Shown piece by piece: positions 8,390 to 18,701 of a stretch of DNA of 64,000 nucleotides (position 1 is the first letter of the stretch; every line of letters starts with the position of its first letter). This DNA comes from SZUA-430 sp040080835. Lineage in GTDB: Bacteria; Pseudomonadota; Alphaproteobacteria; Micropepsales; Micropepsaceae. Location: NCBI GenBank assembly GCA_040080835.1, contig JBEBHP010000003.1, positions 226,125 to 290,124 of the forward strand, in the 5' to 3' direction. The notes under the pieces were generated by a model. The model did no database searches. It saw only the letters and a list, made by a program, of their open reading frames with translations, and was not told the origin of the DNA. Made by a program: the position numbers and the translations under genes.

Positions 8390-9739
8390 CTATTTTCCGA
8401 TGCAGAAGTCGCGGAAGATGACGTCGAGATAGTCTTCGACATCGATGCGCCCTGTGATGCGTCCGAGTTCACGCGCCGCCATTCGAAGTTCTTCGGCGAG
8501 CACATCGATATGAAACGATTGCTGCTGCAATGCCTGCAGGAACCTGTCGAGATAAACTGTCACCGCTTCAAGCGCTGCGCGATGGCGCGCGCGCGTCATC
8601 GGCATTGTTTCGGTTCCACCAACGCGAGCGGTTACCTGGTGTTCGAGCCATGCAATGAGTTCATCGATGCCCTGCCCAGTCCGAGCCGAAATCGTGAAGG
8701 CCGTGAGATTATCCGGGATTGATAGAGGTGCACCAAATTGCGCAATGTCCGCCTTGTTAATCAGCAATAGGTCGTGTGCGGACAATTCCTGTGTCACACG
8801 TGAATCCTTACCGTCCCCGGAACCATCGACCACTGCCAGACGGAGGTCTGCCTCCTGCGCCTTCGCTCTTGCCCTGCGAATACCTTCGCCTTCGATTTCA
8901 TCAGGCGTGTCGCGCAGTCCTGCCGTGTCAATCAAGGTTACTGCATAGCCACCAAGGTCCAGGTGCACCTCGATCAGGTCGCGCGTGGTGCCCGGTGTTG
9001 GCGACACGATCGCGACGTCGCGCCTTGCCAGTGCATTGAGCAGCGATGACTTGCCGACGTTGGGCGCGCCCAGAATAACAATCGTAAAACCGTCGCGGAT
9101 GATCTCACCACGCCGCTGATCGTTTTGATGCACGTGAATCTTTTTCGACAGGTCCGCGATACGCACCTGTACTCCCGACAAGAGGTCTGGCGGGATATCC
9201 TCGTCAGCAAAATCTATGCAGGCCTCGAGGTGAGCACCGGCGCGGATCAGTTCCGATCGCCAGCCGTCGTAGAGTTCCTTCAGTCCGCCCTGCATCTGCC
9301 GGAGTGCCAGACGGCGCTGCTGTTCGGTTTCGGCGGCGATGAGATCGGCTAAACCCTCTGCCTCGGTCAGGTCCAGTTTGCCGTTTGAAAAGGCCTGTCT
9401 GGTGAACTCACCAGGGTCTGCAGGACTCAGACCCCGAACCTGTGCGAGCCGCCTGGTCATGGCAGAAATAATCGAGGGTCCGCCGTGCAGGTGAAATTCG
9501 GCGACGTTCTCACCGGTAAAACTCGCCGGCGCGCTGAACCACAGAGTCAGACCCCTGTCGATCAAGGTTCCGTCTGCTGCCTTCATATTCCGCAAGCTGG
9601 CGACGCGGGGTTCAGACGGTGGCTTTCCCGTGAGTTCTTCCACAGCCTTGGCTGCTGCTGGACCGGAAACTCGGAACACACTCACACCAGCCCGGCCACG
9701 CGCCGAAGAAAGCGCAAAGATTGTCCGCGCTTCTGACAC
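8390..9739 (-). CDS. mnmE: tRNA modification GTPase MnmE
   Basis: GTPase that works with MnmG in 5-carboxymethylaminomethyl-uridine formation on tRNA. The N-terminal tetrahydrofolate-binding domain begins ARTIFALSSARGRAGVSV. The embedded G domain has GAPNVGKSS (G1), DTAGLRD (G3) and NKAD (G4). The C-terminus ends in the catalytic CIGK motif. The frame is open upstream to 10060, but that extension overlaps the DUF6489 gene and has no family match. The GTG at 9739, about five residues before the conserved start, is preferred, giving about 449 residues, the usual length. A 16-base palindrome lies just upstream of this GTG. Confidence 0.95.
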   Translation of the reverse strand: MSEARTIFALSSARGRAGVSVFRVSGPAAAKAVEELTGKPPSEPRVASLRNMKAADGTLIDRGLTLWFSAPASFTGENVAEFHLHGGPSIISAMTRRLAQVRGLSPADPGEFTRQAFSNGKLDLTEAEGLADLIAAETEQQRRLALRQMQGGLKELYDGWRSELIRAGAHLEACIDFADEDIPPDLLSGVQVRIADLSKKIHVHQNDQRRGEIIRDGFTIVILGAPNVGKSSLLNALARRDVAIVSPTPGTTRDLIEVHLDLGGYAVTLIDTAGLRDTPDEIEGEGIRRARAKAQEADLRLAVVDGSGDGKDSRVTQELSAHDLLLINKADIAQFGAPLSIPDNLTAFTISARTGQGIDELIAWLEHQVTARVGGTETMPMTRARHRAALEAVTVYLDRFLQALQQQSFHIDVLAEELRMAARELGRITGRIDVEDYLDVIFRDFCIGK

Positions 9740-9744
9740 CTCAG

Positions 9745-9760
9745 CAGTCCCGCGGGACTG
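9745..9760. repeat. Perfect 16-bp palindrome upstream of mnmE
   Basis: CAGTCCCGCGGGACTG is an uninterrupted perfect palindrome six bases upstream of the proposed GTG start of mnmE and 17 bases downstream of the DUF6489 stop. It could form a 6-bp hairpin with a 4-base loop close to the ribosome-binding region, or be a dimeric protein site. No function is shown. Confidence 0.4.
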
Positions 9761-9777
9761 CGCCTGAAGCGGCCAAG

Positions 9778-10083
9778 CTAGCCACGGGACTTTGGCTTCG
9801 GGGCTTCGGGGTCCTTGTCCCTGTTTGGCTCCCTGCCTGAGGGACCTGATCCGGACCAGCCTGACGCGGCAGCCTTGGCGAAATTCTGGAAGGTTTCCAT
9901 GCCCTGCGCGCTCCAGGGGACCCAGTTTTTCAAGAGCTGCTGCGGGTCGGTCAGTGACAGGGCGTTCATCACGCGACGCTGGATCTCGGCCATCACTTCT
10001 GCCTGCAAGGGCTCCACGTCCGGGAGGCCCATGAAACTCCGGGCCTCGGCGGGTGTACAATCGACTTCAATTGTGATTTTCAT
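9778..10083 (-). CDS. DUF6489 family protein of unknown function
   Basis: A 101-residue soluble protein. It begins MKITIEVDCTPAEARSFMGL, which I recognise as the start of a small conserved alphaproteobacterial family (DUF6489). The middle is amphipathic helix (PLQAEVMAEIQRRVMNALS). The C-terminal 30 residues are rich in Gly, Ser, Pro and charged residues and probably disordered. The stop lies 38 bases before the mnmE start on the same strand, so the two are probably co-transcribed. Family members are often annotated as related to polyhydroxyalkanoate granule or phasin-like proteins, but nothing in this sequence proves that. Confidence 0.8.
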   Translation of the reverse strand: MKITIEVDCTPAEARSFMGLPDVEPLQAEVMAEIQRRVMNALSLTDPQQLLKNWVPWSAQGMETFQNFAKAAASGWSGSGPSGREPNRDKDPEAPKPKSRG

Positions 10084-10227
10084 CGGATGAATGTTCGGCT
10101 TTCTGCGTTGGGTTGGCCGTTATAGGTCGGCACTGACTACCTGCAGTTCCACCTTAGCGCGGATGGCAGCCGGATGCAGCACAGCTTTTCAACCCACCCA
10201 ATTCCCAGCCTACGGAGCTATGTACAC

Positions 10228-12279
<2,052 letters not shown>

Positions 12280-12282
12280 AAG

Positions 12283-12325
12283 CACTCACGAAAACCGAGG
12301 CGCGTCCGTGAGTGAGATGCGCCTC
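12283..12325 (+). repeat. Two interleaved perfect inverted repeats (pseudoknot-like)
   Basis: Stem A pairs CACTCACG (12283-12290) with CGTGAGTG (12307-12314), 8 bp. Stem B pairs GAGGCGC (12297-12303) with GCGCCTC (12319-12325), 7 bp. The arms occur in the order A-B-A'-B'. The RNA could therefore form an H-type pseudoknot, or two mutually exclusive hairpins. It lies four bases after the DUF255 stop and 36 bases before the quinone reductase start. No T-run follows either stem, so a simple terminator is unlikely. Confidence 0.5.
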
Positions 12326-12360
12326 CAGATCCAGTCCGATTGCAAATCAGTGGTGTGAAC

Positions 12361-13338
12361 ATGACAAAGGCCATTCGCTTTTCACAAACCGGCGGCGCTG
12401 AGGTACTGAAGTTTGAAGGTATTGAACTTGGTTCCCCCAAAGATGGCGAAGTTCGCGTTCGGCACACTGCGGTTGGGGTCAACTTCATCGACATCTATCA
12501 CCGGTCGGGCCTCTACAAGCTTCCGCTGCCGTCCGGGCTGGGACTTGAAGGTGCAGGCGTCGTGGAGTCCGTCGGACAAGGGGTCACCCGCTTTCGCGAA
12601 GGTGATCGTATCGCCTACGCATCAGGACCGATTGGCGCTTACAGCCAGGCCGCGAATGTCGTTGCCAACCGGGCGGTCAAGATCCCGGCTGGCGTGAGTG
12701 ACGAGCTGGCCGCAGCGACGCTCCTGAAAGGCCTGACGGCGCACTACCTGCTGCGCCGGACCTACCGGGTGAAGGCGGGTGATACGATCCTGTTCCACGC
12801 GGCGGTGGGCGGCGTCGGCATGATTGCAGTGCAATGGGCAAAGTCACTCGGCGCGACGGTCATCGGCACAGTCGGAAATGAGCGCAAGATGGAACTCGCC
12901 AGGCGACTGGGTTGCGATCATGTGATTATTGCAGCGCAAGAAAATGTGGCGAGCCGGGTCCGCGAAATCACGAATGGCAAGGGCGTCCCGGTCGCCTATG
13001 ACTCGATCGGCCGTGACACATTCATGGGTACGATGGATTCGCTTTCGCCGCTCGGACTGTTCGTGAGTTTCGGCAATGCGAGCGGACCGGTGCCGCCGTT
13101 TGATGCAGCCGTTCTTGCACAAAAGGGCTCGCTCTATTTTACCCGTCCGACACTGGCAAACTATGTGACGACACCTGAAGAACTGGACGTTGGCGCGGGT
13201 GAACTTTTTGAGTTGATGGCTCGCGGTACCATTCGCAAGAATGACCCGAAAAGATTTCCGCTCTCGCAGGCTGCCGAAGCACATCGCGCGCTCGAGAGCC
13301 GACAGACGACTGGCTCACTGATACTCATTCCGGACTAG
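12361..13338 (+). CDS. NAD(P)H:quinone oxidoreductase, zinc-free MDR family
   Basis: A 325-residue medium-chain dehydrogenase/reductase of the quinone oxidoreductase (Qor) type, expected to reduce quinones or enones with NADPH in the cytoplasm. It starts MTKAIRFSQTGG at the ATG at 12361. It shows the GroES-like substrate domain (GVNFIDIYHRSGLYK, then GLGLEGAGVV) and a Rossmann domain with AAVGGVGMIAVQWAKSLGA. It lacks the zinc-ligand cysteine cluster of alcohol dehydrogenases. Length and motifs match E. coli QorA closely. The gene appears monocistronic, between the interleaved repeats and an SRPBCC gene. Confidence 0.88.
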   Translation: MTKAIRFSQTGGAEVLKFEGIELGSPKDGEVRVRHTAVGVNFIDIYHRSGLYKLPLPSGLGLEGAGVVESVGQGVTRFREGDRIAYASGPIGAYSQAANVVANRAVKIPAGVSDELAAATLLKGLTAHYLLRRTYRVKAGDTILFHAAVGGVGMIAVQWAKSLGATVIGTVGNERKMELARRLGCDHVIIAAQENVASRVREITNGKGVPVAYDSIGRDTFMGTMDSLSPLGLFVSFGNASGPVPPFDAAVLAQKGSLYFTRPTLANYVTTPEELDVGAGELFELMARGTIRKNDPKRFPLSQAAEAHRALESRQTTGSLILIPD

Positions 13339-13440
13339 AACGATTTCGCACGACAGGCACGACGATCAAGCGCCATGCTTGCGCGCAAGGCGGGAACAGC
13401 CAAACCCCGCATTGGTCACTGCGCACCAGGAGGCAGAGTG

Positions 13441-13935
13441 ATGTTTTCGCGACCGGAAGATTCTCCATTGCGGGTAAGGCGATCCATCCTCATTGCGGCG
13501 CCTGCAAACCGCGTGTGGGAAGAGTTTCAATCCATCGACAAAATGCGGCATTGGTGGGGTGCGCACACCGGCAGCCCTGAAGCCGGTACCTCAAAAGGAC
13601 AATGGCTTGATGAATACGACGCTCATGTCGGCGGCGCGATACGAATGAGCGTCATGTGGGATGGCGTTCGTGTTTCATACGGCGGTGTGCTTACTCGTTT
13701 CGATTCAGCCCGCGAGTTGTCGTTTCAGAATGACTGGATCCCAAACCGGGGCTGGAAGTCACCCACATTTGTGACACTGCGGCTAACCGCTGCGCTCGGT
13801 GGCACTCTGGTGGAATTGTTCCACTATGGATTCGAACTGACTGGTGGCGACGTTGCGGCAGAGCATGCCGGCTATGAACAAGGGTGGGGGATGACACAGT
13901 TAAATGCGTTGAAGGTGCTTGCCGAAAAAACCTGA
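13441..13935 (+). CDS. SRPBCC/AHSA1-domain protein
   Basis: A 164-residue START-like protein of the SRPBCC (activator of Hsp90 ATPase homologue) superfamily, which forms a deep hydrophobic cavity for a lipid or small ligand. The pattern is typical: an N-terminal strand RRSILIAAPANRVWEEF, then MRHWWGAHTG, a central beta-sheet and a long C-terminal helix (AGYEQGWGMTQLNALKVLAE). The start is the ATG at 13441, with AGGAGG 13 bases upstream. A longer frame to 13375 is not needed. The ligand cannot be told. No partner gene is adjacent in an operon-like arrangement. Confidence 0.75.
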   Translation: MFSRPEDSPLRVRRSILIAAPANRVWEEFQSIDKMRHWWGAHTGSPEAGTSKGQWLDEYDAHVGGAIRMSVMWDGVRVSYGGVLTRFDSARELSFQNDWIPNRGWKSPTFVTLRLTAALGGTLVELFHYGFELTGGDVAAEHAGYEQGWGMTQLNALKVLAEKT

Positions 13936-14089
13936 CGGACAGGTTTGGTTGCGGGCTCAAGGCGCGTATTCATCACGGCGGTCAAATCCTGAACCAGACA
14001 GGCTATGCATTTGCCAATAATGCAAACCGGAACTTTGACATCGAACCGTGTCGAAATCATGCAAACATTTTCCAACCACGCCGTACCGT

Positions 14090-14689
14090 TTATTCCGCCG
14101 CCACCTTGTCCTTGCGCAGATAGATCGAATTTTTTGGCCGCGCAAATGTGCGGCCAATCAGCGGGACGAATGCATCAAGCGGCATTGATTTGAAATTGGG
14201 ATCGAACGAGTTCTGATCATAGAGATGACAGAACTGAGCGGTTGCCTCGAAGTGAGGGTGACCGCGATACTGATCGCGCATGTTCTGGTCCAGGCCAAGG
14301 AAGTGAAAGAAATAGTAGCCTTGGAAGATTGCGTGCTTTTCCACGATCCAGTGGTGCTTTTCCGAGACGTAAGGTTTGACGATGGACGCTGCGATGTCGG
14401 CGTGATTGGCGGGCCCAAGCGTGTCGCCGATGTCGTGCAACAGAGCGCAAACCACATATTCTTCATCCTGGCCCGCCTGATGCGCACGAGTGGCGGTCTG
14501 AAGTGAATGCTCAAGCCTGTCGACGGGATAGCCACCGCAATCTCCCTTCAGCAGTTCAAGGTGCGCGACGATACGGTTGGGAAGATCCCGTTGAAACGGG
14601 GCGGCGTGCTTAGTGATTGCTTTCCAGTCCTCGGCTGTTCCTTCGGCCATTGTGTGGTAGGTCGCGCGGTCTTTCAAATCTTCCGACAT
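14090..14689 (-). CDS. HD-domain protein, PhnZ/TmpB-like diiron oxygenase candidate
   Basis: A 199-residue HD-domain protein, often labelled phosphohydrolase. The putative metal ligands are H61 (LEHSLQ), H85-D86 (LLHDIGD), H96 (ANHADI), H119 (EKHAIF) and D158 (HLYDQ). This six-ligand pattern resembles the mixed-valence diiron HD oxygenases (MIOX, PhnZ, TmpB), which oxidise substrates rather than hydrolyse phosphates. The run Y54-P-V-D-R-L-E-H resembles the substrate-binding lid of PhnZ. A phosphohydrolase role remains possible. No phosphonate genes are adjacent, so the substrate is unknown. It is a single gene, oriented against its neighbours. Confidence 0.7.
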   Translation of the reverse strand: MSEDLKDRATYHTMAEGTAEDWKAITKHAAPFQRDLPNRIVAHLELLKGDCGGYPVDRLEHSLQTATRAHQAGQDEEYVVCALLHDIGDTLGPANHADIAASIVKPYVSEKHHWIVEKHAIFQGYYFFHFLGLDQNMRDQYRGHPHFEATAQFCHLYDQNSFDPNFKSMPLDAFVPLIGRTFARPKNSIYLRKDKVAAE

Positions 14690-14808
14690 TGTGGCGGTCT
14701 CCTCAGGGGTAGCGCTCAGCGTGCCCCGAAGCTCAACTCACGTCAAATGTGATGCGTTGACCCTGTCGCAACGGAAGGAAATAGTGCCCTCACGGGAAGG
14801 AACCAACA

Positions 14809-15612
14809 ATGACTCAGAAACTCAAAGGACGTGTGGCACTGGTGACTGGAGGGGCACGGGGCATCGGGGCTGCTTCGGCCCGAGCACTGGCCGCCGCAGG
14901 CGCTGCTGTGCTGGTGACTGATGTGCTTGACGAGGATGGCCAAAAGACTGCCGCCAGCATTGCCGAAACGGGTGCGCGGGCCGGTTACCTGCATCATGAC
15001 GTTCGCGATGAATCGGCCTGGCTGGCTGCGGTCAAGGAAGCAGAGACCCGCTTTGGCGGACTGGACATCCTGCTCAACAACGCAGGCATTTTTGCCCTGA
15101 AGCCCATGAGCGCCACAACGATCGAGGAATTCCGGCACATGCAGTCGATCAATGTGGACGGCGTCTTCCTGGGCATGAAATCAGCGATCCCAGCGATTGC
15201 CAAACGATCACAGCAGTGGAGTGGGGGAGGGGCCATCGTCAACCTGTCTTCCGTCGCCGGCCTGACCGGCGCTTCCTTTGCGGTCCCCTACAATGCCTCC
15301 AAAGGCGCCGTTCGGCTCATGACAAAAGGCGCTGCACTCGAGTGCGCACAGCTCGGGTTGAAGATCCGCGTGAATTCGGTCCACCCTGGAATCATTGACA
15401 CCATGATGGGTCAGAAAGTCATGGATGACCTCGTTGCGGTCGGTGGGGGAAGCGCCAATGAAGTGCGCGCCAACGCCATCAGCCTGCACCCCCTCGGGAG
15501 GCTGGGCGTGGCCGCAGACATCGCCAACGCCGTGGTGTTTCTGGCAAGTGATGACGCAGCGTTCATGACCGGAACGGAGGTTGTCGTCGATGGCGGGATG
15601 ACCGCCCGTTAA
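14809..15612 (+). CDS. Short-chain dehydrogenase/reductase (SDR)
   Basis: A 267-residue classical SDR, an NAD(P)-dependent oxidoreductase of alcohol or ketone substrates. It carries the cofactor motif TGGARGIG (13-20) and an acidic D38 after the second strand, which favours NAD(H). It also has NNAG (90-93), a catalytic serine in NLSSVAG (147-148) and the YNASK active site (Y161, K165). The C-terminus has the family ending GTEVVVDGGMTAR. Overall it resembles 3-alpha/20-beta-hydroxysteroid dehydrogenase-like SDRs, but substrates cannot be read from this family. GGAAGGA lies just upstream of the ATG. Confidence 0.88.
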   Translation: MTQKLKGRVALVTGGARGIGAASARALAAAGAAVLVTDVLDEDGQKTAASIAETGARAGYLHHDVRDESAWLAAVKEAETRFGGLDILLNNAGIFALKPMSATTIEEFRHMQSINVDGVFLGMKSAIPAIAKRSQQWSGGGAIVNLSSVAGLTGASFAVPYNASKGAVRLMTKGAALECAQLGLKIRVNSVHPGIIDTMMGQKVMDDLVAVGGGSANEVRANAISLHPLGRLGVAADIANAVVFLASDDAAFMTGTEVVVDGGMTAR

Positions 15613-15620
15613 CTGACGCT

Positions 15621-16487
15621 TCAGTAACGCGACTGGAATCCCGTGCAGCGGATGTAGGTTCGTTTCCACTCAGGGATTGAAATCCCCGACGGCTTCACTT
15701 CGACGTGTATCGTTTCTGGAAGCGCCTTTGCATTGTCATAGTCCCGCATCCTGAAAACAAATTTTCCTGCTTCGGCGCGTACAGTTTCTATTTTCCAGTC
15801 TGTCACCCGGTCGAGCGGCAACTTGACGGGCTTCTTCTCGGCCAGCTTGTCGGCGAGTGCAAAGCTGTTCCAGCGGCTCAGGCGAAATTGCGAAGGTCCG
15901 ATCAGGGCGAAGAACAGGTACTGCGTGTCCTGCATCGTGCAGGCGTTTCCTGCTTTTGGTACGAGCCGCTCGTCGATGTAAAATGCCTCGTCACCAGGCA
16001 TGTCCGAGGCCAAGTATTTCAGTGCGTTGTCGTCGATGGCGATCGCGGACCGGTCAGTCGGCGTCTCGCAGCGTTTGAAAACCATTGTGTCGACGTCGCC
16101 ACCCAGTGACGCCGATGATCGAACGCGCGACATGATCTTGTCACTGTCCGGTCGCAGGCGGAAGACCTCCTGGCCCACTGTCAATGAAATCACGCCATTG
16201 GCTTCAGACGCATCAGTGATTGGGCCGCGGATGCTGTCTTCGGACCCATCGCTGGCAACGAGAAGTCCGCCCGAGCGTTCAAACTCGATCGCCAAGGCGA
16301 GCGCCCCTGGCGGCGGCGCAACTTTCGAACACAACTTGTCAGCACTCGTGTCTGCAGAAACACCGCTCCAGACACCTTCGAGAAATGACTTGTGTTCAGG
16401 CGTGACCGGCACACCTTCCGCTTGTGCATTCGTGCCGACCACGAGCAGCCCAAAAAGGATTCGCTGGAAGATCTTGAGCATCGGCAA
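15621..16487 (-). CDS. Exported protein of unknown function
   Basis: A 288-residue protein with a signal peptide (FQRILFGLLVVGTNAQA, cleavage near residue 23), so it is probably periplasmic. The mature part is beta-rich with charged loops. Four cysteines (in DKLCSK, FKRCET, GNACTM and YIRCTG) could form disulfides. No family was recognised. It converges on the SDR gene, with eight bases between the stops, and has no close upstream partner. Start candidates are MPMLKI (16487) or MLKI (16481). Confidence 0.65.
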   Translation of the reverse strand: MPMLKIFQRILFGLLVVGTNAQAEGVPVTPEHKSFLEGVWSGVSADTSADKLCSKVAPPPGALALAIEFERSGGLLVASDGSEDSIRGPITDASEANGVISLTVGQEVFRLRPDSDKIMSRVRSSASLGGDVDTMVFKRCETPTDRSAIAIDDNALKYLASDMPGDEAFYIDERLVPKAGNACTMQDTQYLFFALIGPSQFRLSRWNSFALADKLAEKKPVKLPLDRVTDWKIETVRAEAGKFVFRMRDYDNAKALPETIHVEVKPSGISIPEWKRTYIRCTGFQSRY

Positions 16488-16567
16488 TTATCCGTGGCAG
16501 CCAGTATTATTCCGGGTTCAAATCCCGCGTTGACGGGATCGAGACTAACCCAGTTTGCATGCGGTCG

Positions 16568-17128
16568 TCACGGTCCGAAAGGCAGGGAAATGTCACGTTC
16601 GTATTCATATTCGTCGCTGACTTCGCCCTTGAAGAAGTCGGCATCCCTCAGCACCCGTTGCCGCACGAACCGCAGGCGCTCCAGCAACCTGATGGACGCC
16701 ACGTTGCGTGTGTCGACGTAGGCCAATCCCTGTCTGATCCCGGTTGCTTCATGGATATGTGCCAACATCGCGCTCACGGCTGAACACCCGACGCCGTGGT
16801 GACGAAAGCCGTCGAAAACCTCGTAGCCGGTGAATACCTGATGCTGCTCATTGCAGGTGGCCTGGACGATGCCCGCAGGCTTGCCGTCTTTCCTGATCAT
16901 CCAGTTCAGCCACAGACCGGTTCCGTCCGGAGAGCGACGTGTTTCCAGGCCTGCATAGCGCGCTTCTAGTTCTTCCAGGGAGGAGGGGGGCTCGTCGCTG
17001 ATGTATCTGTACAAAGAGGGCTCAAGCAGTGGTTCGAAGAGCTCCACTGCATGAGCCCTGGTGATGGGTTCGAGGGTCAATGAATGCGATGCAAGGCGCT
17101 TGATCCGGTAGTTCTCAAAAGCCTGCAA
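16568..17128 (-). CDS. GNAT-family N-acetyltransferase (RimJ/RimL-like)
   Basis: A 186-residue acetyl-CoA-dependent acyltransferase. The N-terminal LTLEPITRAHAVELFEPL, the central GYEVFDGFRHHGVGCSAVSAML (acetyl-CoA-binding loop) and YVDTRNVASIRLLERLRF (motif B, NxxSxxxxEK-like) place it among RimJ/RimL-type acetyltransferases. These act on ribosomal proteins or small molecules. The substrate cannot be predicted. It starts at 17128, nine bases before the downstream end of rho, and lies downstream of rho on the same strand, so it may be read through from the rho transcript. Confidence 0.8.
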   Translation of the reverse strand: MQAFENYRIKRLASHSLTLEPITRAHAVELFEPLLEPSLYRYISDEPPSSLEELEARYAGLETRRSPDGTGLWLNWMIRKDGKPAGIVQATCNEQHQVFTGYEVFDGFRHHGVGCSAVSAMLAHIHEATGIRQGLAYVDTRNVASIRLLERLRFVRQRVLRDADFFKGEVSDEYEYERDISLPFGP

Positions 17129-17137
17129 AGCTTGCCC

Positions 17138-18412
17138 TCAGGTATTCATGGCATCAAAGAAGTCGGAGTTCTGCTTGGTGCTCTTGAGCTTGTCGAGCAG
17201 AAACTCGATAGCGTCCGTCGCGCCCATCGGGTTGAGGATGCGGCGGAGGACATACATCTTCTGCAGCACATTCTTTTCGACAAGCAGTTCTTCCTTGCGG
17301 GTGCCCGACTTCAGAATGTCCATCGACGGGAAGACGCGCTTGTCGGCAACCTTGCGGTCCAGCACGATTTCCGAGTTACCCGTACCTTTGAATTCTTCGA
17401 AGATGACTTCGTCCATTCGACTGCCAGTGTCGATCAGCGCCGTTGCGATGATCGTCAGGGAGCCACCTTCCTCGATGTTACGTGCCGCACCGAAAAAGCG
17501 CTTCGGCCGCTGCAATGCGTTTGCATCGACGCCACCGGTCAGCACCTTGCCTGATGAGGGAACAACGGTGTTGTAAGCGCGGCCGAGACGTGTGACGGAG
17601 TCCAGCAAGATCACAACATCCCGCTTGTGCTCGACCAGGCGCTTTGCTTTCTCGATCACCATTTCGGCAACCTGAACATGGCGCGAGGCGGGCTCGTCAA
17701 AAGTTGACGCGATGACCTCGCCTTTCACGGTGCGCTGCATGTCAGTGACTTCTTCAGGGCGCTCATCAATCAGAAGCACGATCAGGAAACATTCCGGATG
17801 GTTGGCTGCGACTGACTTGGCGATATTCTGCAACAGGACGGTTTTGCCCGTACGCGGCGGCGCCACGATCAGTGCGCGTTGGCCCTTACCGAGAGGCGCC
17901 ACAATATCGATCACGCGAGCCGAGCGGTCCTTGATCGTCGGGTCGGCGATTTCCATCTTCAGGCGCTCATCCGGGTAGAGCGGCGTGAGGTTATCGAAAT
18001 GCACCTTGTGGCGCTGCTTTTCGGGGTCTTCAAAATTGATTGTGTTGACCTTCAGCAACGCGAAATAGCGCTCGCCGTCCTTGGGGCTGCGGATCGGGCC
18101 TTCGACCGTATCTCCGGTGCGCAACGCGAAGCGGCGGATCTGCGTCGGGCTGACGTAGATGTCGTCCGGGCCCGGCAGATAGTTTGATTCCGGTGCACGG
18201 AGGAAGCCGAAGCCATCCGACAGGACTTCGACGACGCCTGAACCGGTAATTTCAACGTCCTGTTCGGCGAGCTGTTTGAGGATCGCAAACATCATGTCCT
18301 GTTTGCGCATGGCGCTGGCGTTCTCGATCTTCAGCTCTTCGGCGAGCTCGAGAAGGGCGGCGGGTGATTTTGACTTGAGGTCCTGGAGCTTCATAACTTC
18401 TTGAAGCGACAT
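17138..18412 (-). CDS. rho: Transcription termination factor Rho
   Basis: Hexameric RNA-dependent ATPase that terminates transcription. The N-terminal helical region runs MKLQDLKSKSPAALLELAEE. The cold-shock-like RNA-binding domain has DGFGFLRAPESNYLPGPDD, and the RecA-type ATPase has the P-loop PPRTGKTVLLQ and LIDERPEEVTD. The C-terminus is normal. The frame allows starts at 18412 (MSLQEV, 424 residues) or 18394 (MKLQDL, 418 residues). Relatives often have three to six residues before MKLQ, so I keep the longer form. Upstream is a 289-base gene-free leader, which fits the autogenous control known for rho genes. Confidence 0.96.
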   Translation of the reverse strand: MSLQEVMKLQDLKSKSPAALLELAEELKIENASAMRKQDMMFAILKQLAEQDVEITGSGVVEVLSDGFGFLRAPESNYLPGPDDIYVSPTQIRRFALRTGDTVEGPIRSPKDGERYFALLKVNTINFEDPEKQRHKVHFDNLTPLYPDERLKMEIADPTIKDRSARVIDIVAPLGKGQRALIVAPPRTGKTVLLQNIAKSVAANHPECFLIVLLIDERPEEVTDMQRTVKGEVIASTFDEPASRHVQVAEMVIEKAKRLVEHKRDVVILLDSVTRLGRAYNTVVPSSGKVLTGGVDANALQRPKRFFGAARNIEEGGSLTIIATALIDTGSRMDEVIFEEFKGTGNSEIVLDRKVADKRVFPSMDILKSGTRKEELLVEKNVLQKMYVLRRILNPMGATDAIEFLLDKLKSTKQNSDFFDAMNT

Positions 18413-18701
18413 CTGAACTGTACTTTCTTGTGGTGACTATGGCGGGTCGTTGAAACTGGGGATTTGACCGGCCGCCAATCTTTGGTTGGGTTTTGGTCAG
18501 CAAGGAGGGAGGTTTTCGCTTCGTTCGGTGAGCCTGGTCGCAGTTCCAGGTCGATACCACCTCACAAGCCCGAAAGGCTTGCCACAGGTGTTCCGGACGT
18601 TTTCGGAGAACAAGTCAGACTTAGCTCAAGACGGGACAAGTTTGAAGGGGTCATTTTCACTTGATGGTTTCATGGAAATAAAGCGCAGTTTACCAAGGTT
18701 T
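18413..18701. other. Gene-free region between rho and hemJ
   Basis: This 289-base stretch holds the rho leader and promoter side (minus strand) and the end of the haem operon. A 6-bp hairpin, CAAGCC-CGAAA-GGCTTG, lies at about 18567-18583 but has no T-run. I saw no coding sequence or RNA gene. Confidence 0.5.

Noticed and set aside
8797..8812. Second parS-like sequence (TGTCACACGTGAATCC) in mnmE
   Set aside because: Both arms are degenerate (12 of 16) and only the CACGTG core stands out; similar matches arise by chance.
9740..10060. N-terminal extension of mnmE up to 10060
   Set aside because: It overlaps the DUF6489 gene and the MnmE family begins at the ARTIFAL stretch; a GTG at 9739 fits better.
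16505..16536. tRNA T-arm-like sequence (CCGGGTTCAAATCCCGC) near the start of the exported-protein gene
   Set aside because: No matching acceptor stem, D-arm or anticodon arm lies upstream at the right distance, and the T-stem has a mismatch. It is at most a decayed fragment.
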